Positions 16,354 to 23,544 of a stretch of 27,355 bases of DNA are shown piece by piece (the stretch's first letter is position 1; each line of letters starts with the position of its first letter). Location of the stretch: NCBI GenBank assembly GCA_964372275.1, contig CAYJRR010000060.1, positions 1 through 27,355 on the forward strand, read 5' to 3'. Below the pieces are notes generated by a model, which saw only the letters and a program-made list of their open reading frames with translations, was not told the DNA's origin and did not search any database. The translations under genes and the position numbers were made by a program. Origin of the DNA: CAYJRR01 sp964372275 [NCBI: uncultured bacterium] (GTDB taxonomy: Bacteria; CAYJRR01).

Positions 16354-17889
16354 GTGAGCGCCGACGAGCGCCGACAGGCGCTGCTACGCGAGCTGCCGGC
16401 CGTCCAGGACCTCCTCGCCGACGAGGGGCTGGCCGACGTGCGGTCGACCGTCCCCCGCCCCCTGTTCGTGGCGATCGTGCAGGAGGAGATCGCGAGCCTT
16501 CGCGCGCGCCTGCTCGCGGACGGATTCGGATCGGTGTCCGATACGGATACTGCTACCGCCACCGGTCCGGTCGGATCTCTCACGCTCGCGGCGGCCGTTC
16601 GGGAGGCGGTCCGTGCCCGGGCGGCCCGCGAAGCGGAGGCGTGGCCCCGCCCGGTGCTCAACGCCACCGGGGTGATCGTCCACACCAACCTCGGCCGGGC
16701 GCCGTTGGCCGACGACGCGATCGACCATCTCCGCGCGGTGGCGGTCGGCTACAGCACCCTCGAATACGACCTCGAACGCGGCGAACGCGGAAGCCGCCAG
16801 TCGGCGGTGGAGGGACTTCTCACCACGCTGCTCGACGCCGAGGCGGCGTTCGCCGTGAACAACAACGCCGCCGCGGTGCTCCTGGCGCTCGCGGCGCATG
16901 TCACGGAGACCCGGTCGGAGGTGATCGTCTCGCGCGGCGAGCTGGTGGAGATCGGCGGAAGCTTCCGCGTGCCCGACGTCCTGCGCGCCTCGGGGGCGAC
17001 CCTCGTCGAGGTCGGCACCACCAACCGGACGCACCTCCACGACTATCGGAGGGCCGTCGGACCCGCGACGGCGGCGATCCTGAAGGTGCACCCGTCCAAC
17101 TTCCGCGTCGTCGGCTTCACCGCCGAGGTCGACGAGGCGGCGCTCGGGACGCTCGCCGCGGAGGCTCACGTGCCGCTGATCTGCGATGCCGGAAGCGGGC
17201 TCGTCGTCGACGACGGGACGACGCCATCGCTCCGGGACGAGCCGGCGCCGCGGCGACTCGTGCGTCACGCCACGCTCGTCACCTTCTCGGGCGACAAGCT
17301 GCTGGGCGGACCGCAGGCGGGGATCCTGGCCGGGAGGGGCCCGGCGATCGCCGCGGCGAAGCGCCATCCGCTCGCGCGCGCGGTGCGGATCGACAAACTG
17401 TCGCTTGCCGCGCTGGCGTCGACGCTGCGTCTGGCGATCGACCCGGCGCGGGCGGGCGAGATCCCGGTGGTGCGCATGCTCCGCGAGCCGTTGGTCGCCG
17501 TTCGCGCCCGCGCGGAGGCGGTCGCCGCCGCGATCGGCGTCTCAGGGGGGGATTGGGGGGACTCCCCCCGGGAGCGCGAACGCGCGGACCGTCTTGCGAC
17601 GATCGACGTCGTGCCGAGCGAGGCGGCGGTGGGCGGCGGATCGGTGCCCGGTCAGACGCTGCCCTCCTTCGCCGTGCGGATCGACGTGGGCGAGGCGTCG
17701 GCGGCGCGCCTGGAGAAGGTCCTTCGGCAGGGCGCCGTTCCGGTCGTCGCCCGGGTGCGGGAGGGGGCGGTCCTGCTCGACGTCCGCACGATCGCCGACC
17801 GGGAGGTCGTCGCGCTCGCTCGCGCGGCGGCGGAGGCCATCCACAGGCTATCAACAGGTAGGAACCGGACCAGACCTGAGCTAAATTAG
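16354..17889 (+). CDS. selA: L-seryl-tRNA(Sec) selenium transferase
   Basis: 511 residues from a GTG at 16354, nine bp after the GH18 stop. SelA is a PLP enzyme that converts seryl-tRNA(Sec) to selenocysteinyl-tRNA(Sec) using selenophosphate. Clear family segments are LRELPAVQDLLAD, NATGVIVHTNLGRAPL, EYDLERGERGSR, NNNAAAVLLAL, VEIGGSFRVPD, EVGTTNRTH and the PLP site FSGDKLLGGPQAG with K315. The usual length is about 460-470. Part of the excess is a copy of the palindromic element at residues 397-412 (GGDWGDSPRERERAD), placed in the C-terminal domain after the catalytic core. The last residues (RLSTGRNRTRPELN) look like run-on. No selB, selD or tRNA-Sec is in the window. The product is probably functional if the insert lies in a surface loop. 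Confidence 0.95.
   Translation: MSADERRQALLRELPAVQDLLADEGLADVRSTVPRPLFVAIVQEEIASLRARLLADGFGSVSDTDTATATGPVGSLTLAAAVREAVRARAAREAEAWPRPVLNATGVIVHTNLGRAPLADDAIDHLRAVAVGYSTLEYDLERGERGSRQSAVEGLLTTLLDAEAAFAVNNNAAAVLLALAAHVTETRSEVIVSRGELVEIGGSFRVPDVLRASGATLVEVGTTNRTHLHDYRRAVGPATAAILKVHPSNFRVVGFTAEVDEAALGTLAAEAHVPLICDAGSGLVVDDGTTPSLRDEPAPRRLVRHATLVTFSGDKLLGGPQAGILAGRGPAIAAAKRHPLARAVRIDKLSLAALASTLRLAIDPARAGEIPVVRMLREPLVAVRARAEAVAAAIGVSGGDWGDSPRERERADRLATIDVVPSEAAVGGGSVPGQTLPSFAVRIDVGEASAARLEKVLRQGAVPVVARVREGAVLLDVRTIADREVVALARAAAEAIHRLSTGRNRTRPELN
17544..17588 (-). repeat. Copy B of the 45-bp two-hairpin element (in selA, reverse orientation)
   Basis: The reverse complement of the element lies inside selA: a 7-G run, ATT, GGGGGG-ACT-CCCCCC, GGGA, then GCGCG-AA-CGCGC. 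Relative to the consensus it is essentially unchanged. It reads as GGDWGDSPRERERAD and keeps the selA frame open. Confidence 0.88.
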
Positions 17890-17911
17890 GGAAAAGCGGA
17901 GGCGATCGGGC

Positions 17912-18508
17912 TTGCTCACCAGCAGCGTCTTGGTTCTCAACCGGTCGTTCATGCCCGTGCACATCACGAGCGTGAAGCGGGCCTTCGTCCTCCTTTACCA
18001 GGGGATTGCCAAAGCGGTCGACCGCCAATACGAGCTGTTCGACTACGACAGTTGGGCGGAGATCGCCTCCGACACCAACGCCGAGACGATCGGGCTGGTC
18101 GATCGGGTGATCCGCGTCCCGCGCGTCATCCTGCTGGTCGGCTACGACCGGCTTCCGAAGCGCCGCGTCCGGTTCAGCCGCCACAACATCTATCTCCGCG
18201 ATCGCAATACCTGCCAGTACTGCAACCAGCCGTTCCCCAAAGCGGAGCTGAATCTCGATCACGTCGTGCCGCGCGCGCAGGGCGGTCGCACCACCTGGGA
18301 AAACGTCGTCTGTTCGTGCATCGCGTGCAACCGGCGCAAGGGGGGGCACACCCCCGAGCAGGTGCGGATGGGCCTGGTGCGGCCGCCACGGAGACCCCAC
18401 TGGAGCCCGCTCTACGGATTCCAGGGACGGGCGCTCACCTACGAAGCGTGGAAACCGTTCCTGAACGTCGTCGACGCCTCTTACTGGAACGTCGAGCTGA
18501 AGGACTAG
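17912..18508 (+). CDS. HNH endonuclease family protein
   Basis: 198 residues from a TTG at 17912 with GGAGG nine nt upstream, which decides the start. The N-terminal half (SSVLVLNRSFMPVHITSVKR) is the conserved leader of a widespread chromosomal HNH family. The nuclease core has CQYC at residues 101-104, DH at 116-117 (LNLDHVVPRAQGG), Asn131 (TTWENVV) and CIACNRRKGG, so both zinc-binding Cys pairs and the catalytic His are present. This housekeeping family is not tied to restriction enzymes and its role is poorly known; DNA repair or processing is plausible. It has no methyltransferase partner here. It lies 22 bp after selA and 21 bp before the MinD-like gene. Confidence 0.92.
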   Translation: MLTSSVLVLNRSFMPVHITSVKRAFVLLYQGIAKAVDRQYELFDYDSWAEIASDTNAETIGLVDRVIRVPRVILLVGYDRLPKRRVRFSRHNIYLRDRNTCQYCNQPFPKAELNLDHVVPRAQGGRTTWENVVCSCIACNRRKGGHTPEQVRMGLVRPPRRPHWSPLYGFQGRALTYEAWKPFLNVVDASYWNVELKD

Positions 18509-18529
18509 CCGTCATCAACGAGAGGGCGC

Positions 18530-19594
18530 ATGGGTGAGGGGAAGTCCGCGGCGCCGAGACGTCAGATCTGGGCGGTCGGCGGCGGAAAAGGGGGGATCGG
18601 CAAGTCGCTGATCACCGCCAATCTGGGGATCGTGCTGGCCCAGTCGGGCAAGCGCGTCGTCCTGATCGACGCCGACCTCGGCGGCGCCAATCTCCACACC
18701 TGCATCGGGGTGAACCAGCCGCGCGCGACGCTCGGCGAGTTCATCCACCGCAAGGTGGAGGACCTGCGCGACGTCGTCAGCGACACGCCGATCCAGAACC
18801 TGGGCCTGATCAGCGGCGCCTACGACTTCCTCGGGGCCGCCAATCCGAAGCACGCGCAGAAGATCCGCCTGCTGCGGAAGATCCAATCGCTCGACTACGA
18901 CGTGATCCTGATCGACCTCGGCGCCGGCACCGCCTACAACACGATCGACTTCTTCCTCACCGCCGAGCAGGGGGTGCTCGTCGTCCTGCCGGAGCCGACC
19001 TCGATCGAGAACGCCTACCGATTCATCAAGACCGCCTTCTACCGGCGGCTGAAGATGCTCGAGCCGCACTTCGGCATCCGGGAGATGATCCAGACGGCGA
19101 TGGACCAGCAGGGGGCGAAGAACGTCCGCACCCCGACCGACCTGCTCGAGGAGATCCGCAAGGTCGACGACGACCGCGGCTCCCGGCTGATCCGCGAGAT
19201 GGGGCGCTTCCGGCCGAAGCTGGTGGTCAACCAGGTCCGGGCCGGCGGCGATGCCGCGGTCGGACACCAGATCGCGACGGCGGTGCGGAAGTACTTCGGC
19301 ATCTCGATGGAGTTCCTCGGACACCTCGAGTACGACGACGCCGTCTGGCGCAGCGTGCGGCGGCGGCGGCCGCTCCTGCTGGAGTTCCCGAACAGCAAGC
19401 TGCACCGCGCCTTCGTCCAGATCTCCGACCGGCTGCTCCAGGGGGCGACGACCGGGCCCTTGGCCGGACACGAGTCGTTCCCGGCCGACGCGCCGGTGGC
19501 CGAGTCGTCCGCGCCTCCGCGCTCCCCGGGAGAGTTCCCCCAGGCCCCCCCGTCCCCGATCGCGGTGAAGGCCGGCGGGCGCGACGAGGGGTAA
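18530..19594 (+). CDS. MinD/FlhG-like ParA-family ATPase
   Basis: 354 residues from the ATG at 18530, preceded by GAGAGGG. The deviant Walker A motif GGGKGGIGKS (residues 18-26) and VLIDADLGGANLHTCIGV identify the MinD/ParA superfamily; ILIDLGAGTAYNTIDFF is the Walker B/switch II region. Overall it resembles the FlhG/FleN-like ATPases encoded beside J-domain/HTH proteins in deltaproteobacteria, which position polar machinery or control surface organelles. No C-terminal amphipathic MinD helix is obvious. Instead the last 30 residues are low-complexity and contain a diverged copy of the palindromic element (SAPPRSPGEFPQAPP). The stop is 3 bp before the next gene. The precise cellular cargo is unknown. 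Confidence 0.9.
   Translation: MGEGKSAAPRRQIWAVGGGKGGIGKSLITANLGIVLAQSGKRVVLIDADLGGANLHTCIGVNQPRATLGEFIHRKVEDLRDVVSDTPIQNLGLISGAYDFLGAANPKHAQKIRLLRKIQSLDYDVILIDLGAGTAYNTIDFFLTAEQGVLVVLPEPTSIENAYRFIKTAFYRRLKMLEPHFGIREMIQTAMDQQGAKNVRTPTDLLEEIRKVDDDRGSRLIREMGRFRPKLVVNQVRAGGDAAVGHQIATAVRKYFGISMEFLGHLEYDDAVWRSVRRRRPLLLEFPNSKLHRAFVQISDRLLQGATTGPLAGHESFPADAPVAESSAPPRSPGEFPQAPPSPIAVKAGGRDEG
19508..19551 (+). repeat. Copy C, diverged 45-bp element (3' end of MinD-like gene)
   Basis: Aligned to the element this stretch differs at about 7 of 44 positions, and both hairpins are weakened. It is read in the same frame as copies A and D (SAPPRSPGEFPQAPP). It looks like an older insertion near the C-terminus. 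Confidence 0.65.
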
Positions 19595-19597
19595 GGG

Positions 19598-20428
19598 GTG
19601 AAGTCGATCCTCGAGCAGGACCACTACACGCTGCTGGAGGTGAGCCCCACCTCGCCGAAGAGCGAGATCGTCAAGGCCTACCACCGGCTCAAGGCGGCGT
19701 TCGATCCGGATTCGGTCGCGACCTACGCGCTGTTCTCGGTGGAGGAGGCCCGCGCGGTGGCCGTCCGGGTCGACGAGGCGTTCCGTGTGCTGATCGACGA
19801 GAGGAAAAAGGAGATCTACGACCGCTGGCTGCAGGCGCGGGCGCGCGGCGACTCGATCCCCGAGCCGGTCTTCACGCGCGACGCGACGAGCGACTTCCTG
19901 GTGGCGGCGGCGGTGGCCAGCGCCGGCACGTCCGACGTGAAGTTGTTCGAACGGCGCGCGCCGGTCCTGCGCTCGGTCGTTCCGCCGGAGCCGACGGACG
20001 CGCCGGAAGCGGAGACGGCCGCGGCGAGCGGCACGGCCGGGGCGCCCGCGGCCGCGGTCGGTGAGAAGGAGCCGATCGCCACGGTGCCGTCGGCCTTCCG
20101 GCCGGTCGCCGCGACGGGTGAGGCCGCCGCCACGCCGTCCGGCGACGAGGAGACGCTCAAGGTGTTGCTGAGCTCCGGCGGCGATCGGGACGGCGCCTTC
20201 TTCCGCGCCGTCCGCCTCGCGCGCGGCATTCAGCTCCAGTTCGTGTCCGACCGGACCAAGATCAGCCTCGCCTATCTTCGCCGGATCGAGGAGAACGACT
20301 TCGCCGCGCTGCCGGCGGCCGTCTATCTGCGCGGCTTCCTGGTGCAGATCGCCCGGCTATACCGGCTCGAAAACCCCGAGACGTTCGCCGACGCCTACAT
20401 GGCGGTGGTCGAGCGGAAGAAGAGGTAG
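19598..20428 (+). CDS. J-domain-like protein with C-terminal RodZ-like HTH
   Basis: 276 residues from a GTG three bp after the previous stop. Residues about 7-75 look like a J domain (HYTLLEVSPTSPKSEIVKAY ... RVLIDERKKEIYDRW), but the Hsp70-activating HPD motif is DPD (residues 36-38), so DnaK stimulation is doubtful. A variable Ala/Pro/Glu-rich linker (about 105-190) follows. Residues about 205-262 form a helix-turn-helix of the RodZ (HTH_25) type: ARGIQLQFVSDRTKISLAYL and AALPAAVYLRGFLVQIARLY. There is no membrane segment after it, unlike RodZ. Coupling to the MinD-like ATPase suggests they act together in organising polar or cell-shape structures. This partnership is inferred from adjacency. 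Confidence 0.85.
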   Translation: MKSILEQDHYTLLEVSPTSPKSEIVKAYHRLKAAFDPDSVATYALFSVEEARAVAVRVDEAFRVLIDERKKEIYDRWLQARARGDSIPEPVFTRDATSDFLVAAAVASAGTSDVKLFERRAPVLRSVVPPEPTDAPEAETAAASGTAGAPAAAVGEKEPIATVPSAFRPVAATGEAAATPSGDEETLKVLLSSGGDRDGAFFRAVRLARGIQLQFVSDRTKISLAYLRRIEENDFAALPAAVYLRGFLVQIARLYRLENPETFADAYMAVVERKKR

Positions 20429-20439
20429 ACGAGGACGTC

Positions 20440-20712
20440 ATGCCCCCCACGCTCAAGAACACTCCGGAGGAGGCGATGCGCCTGGCGCGCGTCATCGTCT
20501 CGGACATGGCCGCCTACCATGGCGCCAAGATCGACGCGGGTGTGCGGGACGACAACCTGTTCGACGTCCTGTCCGAGGAGATCGAGGAGGGGCGCGCGAC
20601 CTACAACAGCCGGGTCGATCCGTCGATCCTCCGGTCCACCAACTTCTTCGACCGGGCGATCGTCGACGTACTGATCCTCCCCCGCGCCAAGATCAAGTCG
20701 CGGATGTGGTGA
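20440..20712 (+). CDS. Small conserved hypothetical protein
   Basis: 90 residues from an ATG with GAGGA four nt upstream, a strong start. The sequence is acidic and helical in the first part (EEAMRLARVIVSDMAAYHGA) and ends in a hydrophobic segment with basic residues (AIVDVLILPRAKIKSRMW). I do not recognise a family. Its good ribosome binding site, short spacing from the J/HTH gene and 7-bp overlap with the pseudouridine synthase gene support a real gene in the operon. No signal peptide or zinc motif is present. Confidence 0.75.
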   Translation: MPPTLKNTPEEAMRLARVIVSDMAAYHGAKIDAGVRDDNLFDVLSEEIEEGRATYNSRVDPSILRSTNFFDRAIVDVLILPRAKIKSRMW

Positions 20713-21767
20713 CCGCGACGTTCCAGGCGACCACGGCGGAGCAGGGGCGTCGCCTCGACGCCTACCTCGCGGCACGGATGAGCGAGGGCGCGACCGGTCC
20801 GTTCACGCGCGCACGCGTCCAGCGGTTGATCGAGCAGGGGCGCGTCCGCCTCGACGGTCGCACGGCGAAGGCGTCCGCGCGGATCCGCGCCGGGGCCCGG
20901 GTGGAGGTGGAGATCCCGGAACCGACGCCGACGGCGCTCCGGGCCGAGTCGATCCCGCTGGCGGTGCTGTACGAGGACGACGACCTGATCGTCGTCGACA
21001 AGCCGCCGGGGATGGCGGCGCACCCGGGCGCCGGTCGCGCCACCGGGACCCTGGCCAACGCGCTCCTGGGACGCGGCGGCCCGCTGCCGTCGATCGGCGG
21101 GGCGGTGCGGCCGGGGATCGTGCACCGTCTCGACAAGGACACCAGCGGGGTGTTGGTGGTGGCCAAGAACGACTTCGCGCACGCGCATCTGGCGCGGCAG
21201 TTCCACGACCACGTCGCGCGCCGACGCTACGAGGCGTTGGTGTGGGGCGACCCGCCGCCGGAGGCGACGATCGTCTCGAAGATCGCCCGCGATCCGCGGA
21301 ACCGGACGCGGTTCGTGGCGCTCGATGCGGACGCGCTCCGAGGCAAGCGGGCGGTGACCCACCTGACGACGGTGGAGCGGTTCCCGGGGGCGGCGCGCGT
21401 CGAGTGCCGCCTGGAGACGGGGCGAACGCATCAGATCCGGGTGCACCTCGCCTCCCGGGGATGGCCGGTGGTCGGCGATCCCGTCTACGGTCACCGTGCC
21501 CGGGAGCGAAGGCGGCCGGGCGATCGTTCCGCGCGTTCGCGCTCCCCGGGGGAGTCCCCCCAATCCCCCCCTGCCGCGCGTTCGCGCTCCCGGGGGGAGC
21601 CCCCCCAATCCCCCCCTGCCGGCGGACGACAGATGCTCCACGCCGGGCTCCTGGGATTCGAGCATCCGCGGACCGGACGGTGGATCGAATTCCGAGCGCC
21701 GGTTCCCGCCGACATGCGGCAGCGGCTCGAGGCGTTCCGCGCCGCGACGAAGGGACGCCGTCGGTGA
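20706..21767 (+). CDS. rluD: RluD-type 23S rRNA pseudouridine synthase with tandem inserts
   Basis: 353 residues from a GTG at 20706; a GTG at 20709, giving a GTGA overlap with the previous stop, is equally likely. The enzyme isomerises uridines in large-subunit rRNA. An S4 RNA-binding domain occupies residues about 12-75. The catalytic domain has IVVDKPPGMAAHPG, the signature HRLDKDTSGVLVVAKN with catalytic Asp143, RRYEALVWG and GRTHQIRVHLASRGWPVVGD. After GDPVYG a loop that is normally short and variable carries two tandem 45-bp elements (SARSRSPGESPQSPP, AARSRSRGEPPQSPP), after which the family resumes at QMLHAGLLGFEHP. All key residues remain, so activity is probably kept. Whether it is RluD or a close relative cannot be decided here. 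Confidence 0.92.
   Translation: MVTATFQATTAEQGRRLDAYLAARMSEGATGPFTRARVQRLIEQGRVRLDGRTAKASARIRAGARVEVEIPEPTPTALRAESIPLAVLYEDDDLIVVDKPPGMAAHPGAGRATGTLANALLGRGGPLPSIGGAVRPGIVHRLDKDTSGVLVVAKNDFAHAHLARQFHDHVARRRYEALVWGDPPPEATIVSKIARDPRNRTRFVALDADALRGKRAVTHLTTVERFPGAARVECRLETGRTHQIRVHLASRGWPVVGDPVYGHRARERRRPGDRSARSRSPGESPQSPPAARSRSRGEPPQSPPAGGRQMLHAGLLGFEHPRTGRWIEFRAPVPADMRQRLEAFRAATKGRRR
21528..21617 (+). repeat. Copies D1 and D2, tandem 45-bp elements (in rluD-like gene)
   Basis: Two units start at 21528 and 21573, exactly 45 bp apart, so the pair adds 30 codons. Both contain GCGCG-TT-CGCGC, a G-run/C-run hairpin, AAT and a seven-C run. They differ from each other at about three positions (T/G at the first base, C/G before the G-run, T/C in the AGT loop). 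Both are read as (S/A)ARSRS(P/R)GE(S/P)PQSPP. Confidence 0.9.
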
Positions 21768-22648
21768 AACCGGGGATCCTCACCGCGCGCCTTCTCGACG
21801 GCGTTCCGCACGGCTTCACCACCCGGGTCGGCGGGGTCTCGGCCGGCCGGTGGGAGAGTCTGAACCTGGGGCGCCAGACCGGCGATGCGCCGGCGGCCGT
21901 GGAGCAGAACCACCGATTGGTCGCGGAGGCCGCGGGGCTTCCGCCGGAGGCGTTCGTCACCCCCGACCGGCAGGTGCACGGCGGCGTGGTGAAGCCGGTC
22001 GGCGCAGGAGAGGGTGGTGGGACTCCCCCCGGAAGCCGTGACAGGCGACTCTTCGCCCCCAGCGAAGGCTCACGGCGCCCCGAAGGGACGAATGCGCGGG
22101 TCGGTACCGGCGAGTGCGACGGTCTCTTCACCACCGCGCCCGGGGTCGCCGTCGGCGTGCGCGCCGCCGACTGCGTGCCGCTGCTCCTGTGGGACCCGGC
22201 GGCGAACGCGGTGGCGGCGGTGCACGCGGGATGGCGCGGCATCGCGGCGGAGATCCCGCGCATCGCCGTCCAACGGCTGGTCGCGGACGCCGGCGCAACG
22301 GCCGTATCACTGCGCGCCGCGATCGGTCCGGCGATCGGAATCTGCTGTTACGAAGTCGACGACGAGACCGCGGCGCGGATCGATGCGGTGTCGCCGGGCG
22401 CGCCCCGCCGGGCGACCCGGCCGGGGCACGCCACGATCGACCTGCGCGAAGCCGTCGCGCGTCAGCTCCGCTCGGCGGGACTCGCCCCGGGCGCGATCGA
22501 GAGGGTCGGCGGATGCACCTCGTGTGAGCGCGATCGGTTCTTCTCGCACCGTCGGGATCGCGGCTCCACCGGCCGCCACCTCGCCTTCATCGCCTGCCCG
22601 GTGCCGGCGGCAGGCCCGGTGCCGGCGGCGGGCCCGAGGCGACCGTGA
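21764..22648 (+). CDS. pgeF: Laccase-domain (YfiH/PgeF) purine nucleoside phosphorylase-type protein
   Basis: 294 residues from a GTG that overlaps the previous stop (GTGA). Family landmarks are HGFTTRVGGVSAG, SLNLGRQTGD, QVHGG, AADCVPLLL, HAGWRG and GPAIGICCYEV. The zinc ligands are H72, C137 and H154. In E. coli YfiH, as I recall, the first two are about 36 residues apart; here they are 65 apart because residues about 81-110 (GAGEGGGTPPGSRDRR and following) are an in-frame insert made of repeat-derived DNA. The family includes enzymes that phosphorolyse or deaminate adenosine, and PgeF, which edits muropeptide composition. The C-terminus carries PVPAAG twice, from an 18-bp tandem repeat. 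Probably functional, since catalytic residues remain. Confidence 0.9.
   Translation: MKPGILTARLLDGVPHGFTTRVGGVSAGRWESLNLGRQTGDAPAAVEQNHRLVAEAAGLPPEAFVTPDRQVHGGVVKPVGAGEGGGTPPGSRDRRLFAPSEGSRRPEGTNARVGTGECDGLFTTAPGVAVGVRAADCVPLLLWDPAANAVAAVHAGWRGIAAEIPRIAVQRLVADAGATAVSLRAAIGPAIGICCYEVDDETAARIDAVSPGAPRRATRPGHATIDLREAVARQLRSAGLAPGAIERVGGCTSCERDRFFSHRRDRGSTGRHLAFIACPVPAAGPVPAAGPRRP
22013..22097 (-). repeat. Copy E, composite repeat insert in pgeF
   Basis: The first part (GGGACTCCCCCCGG then AAGC) matches the reverse orientation of the 45-bp element with several changes. The second part, from about 22045, is different and includes a perfect 6-bp hairpin, CTTCGC-CCCCA-GCGAAG (22051-22067). The whole is read as GGTPPGSRDRRLFAPSEGSR and following, without a stop, between the first and second zinc ligands of the host protein. 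Confidence 0.6.
22597..22632 (+). repeat. Two 18-bp tandem repeats at the 3' end of pgeF
   Basis: Units 22597-22614 and 22615-22632 match at 17 of 18 bases and encode PVPAAG twice. They sit just before the stop, beyond the conserved domain, and probably arose by replication slippage. Confidence 0.8.
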
Positions 22649-23538
22649 CGCGACGATTCCTGATCGTCACGGTGTGCGGCGCGGCGCTCGTCTTCGCGCT
22701 GTCGATCGCGATCGGCATCGGCGTCGCCGCGCGCCTCCGGGCCAACCGTCGCGATTCTGCCGAGGTCGACCGGCTCCTGACCCGGGCGCTCGACCGTCTC
22801 GACGCGGGGGACGTGGCGGCCAGCCGTTCACTGACCGAGCGGGTGCTTGCGGTCGCGCCGCGGACGCCGATCGCGCGCGCCAACCTGGGGCGGCTCCACA
22901 AGCGGCAGGGGGACTACGCCGCCGCGTTGGCGGAGCACAAGCTGGCACTGGCGGAGGCGCCGGACCTTCCGGATCTCTACTACAACATCGCCTGTTACTA
23001 CGCCCTGCTGAAGCGGAAGGAGGACGCGATCGCCTGGCTCGCAGCGGCGCTCGACCACGGCTTCGGTCGACTCGACGTCCTCCGGCAGGACCCCGACCTC
23101 CAATCGCTCCGGGGCGACCCGCGATTCGATCTCCTGGTCCGGACCGGCCGCCTCGCGACCGGACGTGCCAGGCTCCACGTCGATCTCTCCACCCGGCGCG
23201 CGCGGGTCGACCAGCCGTTCGAGCTGTCGGCGGTGGTGGAGCGCGAGGCCGCCGGCGCATCGGGGAGCGACGCGCTCGTTCCGGTCGAGGTGCGGTGGTC
23301 GCCGGAGCCGCCCGTCGTCCGCCTGCGCGAGTTCCGCGAGACGGCGGTCGATCGCGGCGACGGCGTCACGATCCAGCGCGTGACCGTCCGGTGGGTGTTG
23401 CGCGCCGGGACGGCGGGGATCTTCTCCCTCCCGCCGGTGATGGCGGAGGTCGGCGACCACACGGTGGAGGGGCGGGGACTGGTCGTCGAGGTGACCTCCG
23501 CTCCCGGAAGCGACGCCGGCGATGGCGGCGGGGAGTAA
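22645..23538 (+). CDS. Membrane-anchored TPR protein
   Basis: 297 residues from a GTG overlapping the previous stop (GTGA). Residues about 4-30 are a single membrane helix (FLIVTVCGAALVFALSIAIG), so the rest is probably periplasmic. Tetratricopeptide-like helices follow: DRLLTRALDRLDAGDVAAS, PIARANLGRLHKRQGDYAAA, and DLYYNIACYYALLKRKEDAI. The C-terminal 140 residues look beta-rich (VPVEVRWSPEPPVVRLREF, GIFSLPPVMAEVG), like a domain that accompanies TPRs in aerotolerance or BatD-type proteins, though I cannot assign it firmly. Nearby MoxR and VWA genes would fit a Bat-like context. The partner is unknown. Confidence 0.82.
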   Translation: MTRRFLIVTVCGAALVFALSIAIGIGVAARLRANRRDSAEVDRLLTRALDRLDAGDVAASRSLTERVLAVAPRTPIARANLGRLHKRQGDYAAALAEHKLALAEAPDLPDLYYNIACYYALLKRKEDAIAWLAAALDHGFGRLDVLRQDPDLQSLRGDPRFDLLVRTGRLATGRARLHVDLSTRRARVDQPFELSAVVEREAAGASGSDALVPVEVRWSPEPPVVRLREFRETAVDRGDGVTIQRVTVRWVLRAGTAGIFSLPPVMAEVGDHTVEGRGLVVEVTSAPGSDAGDGGGE

Positions 23539-23544
23539 CGCGCC

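Noticed and set aside
17838-17860. ATCCACAGG near the end of selA as a DnaA box
   Set aside because: It matches only about seven of nine bases, is single, and lies inside coding sequence with no origin features nearby.
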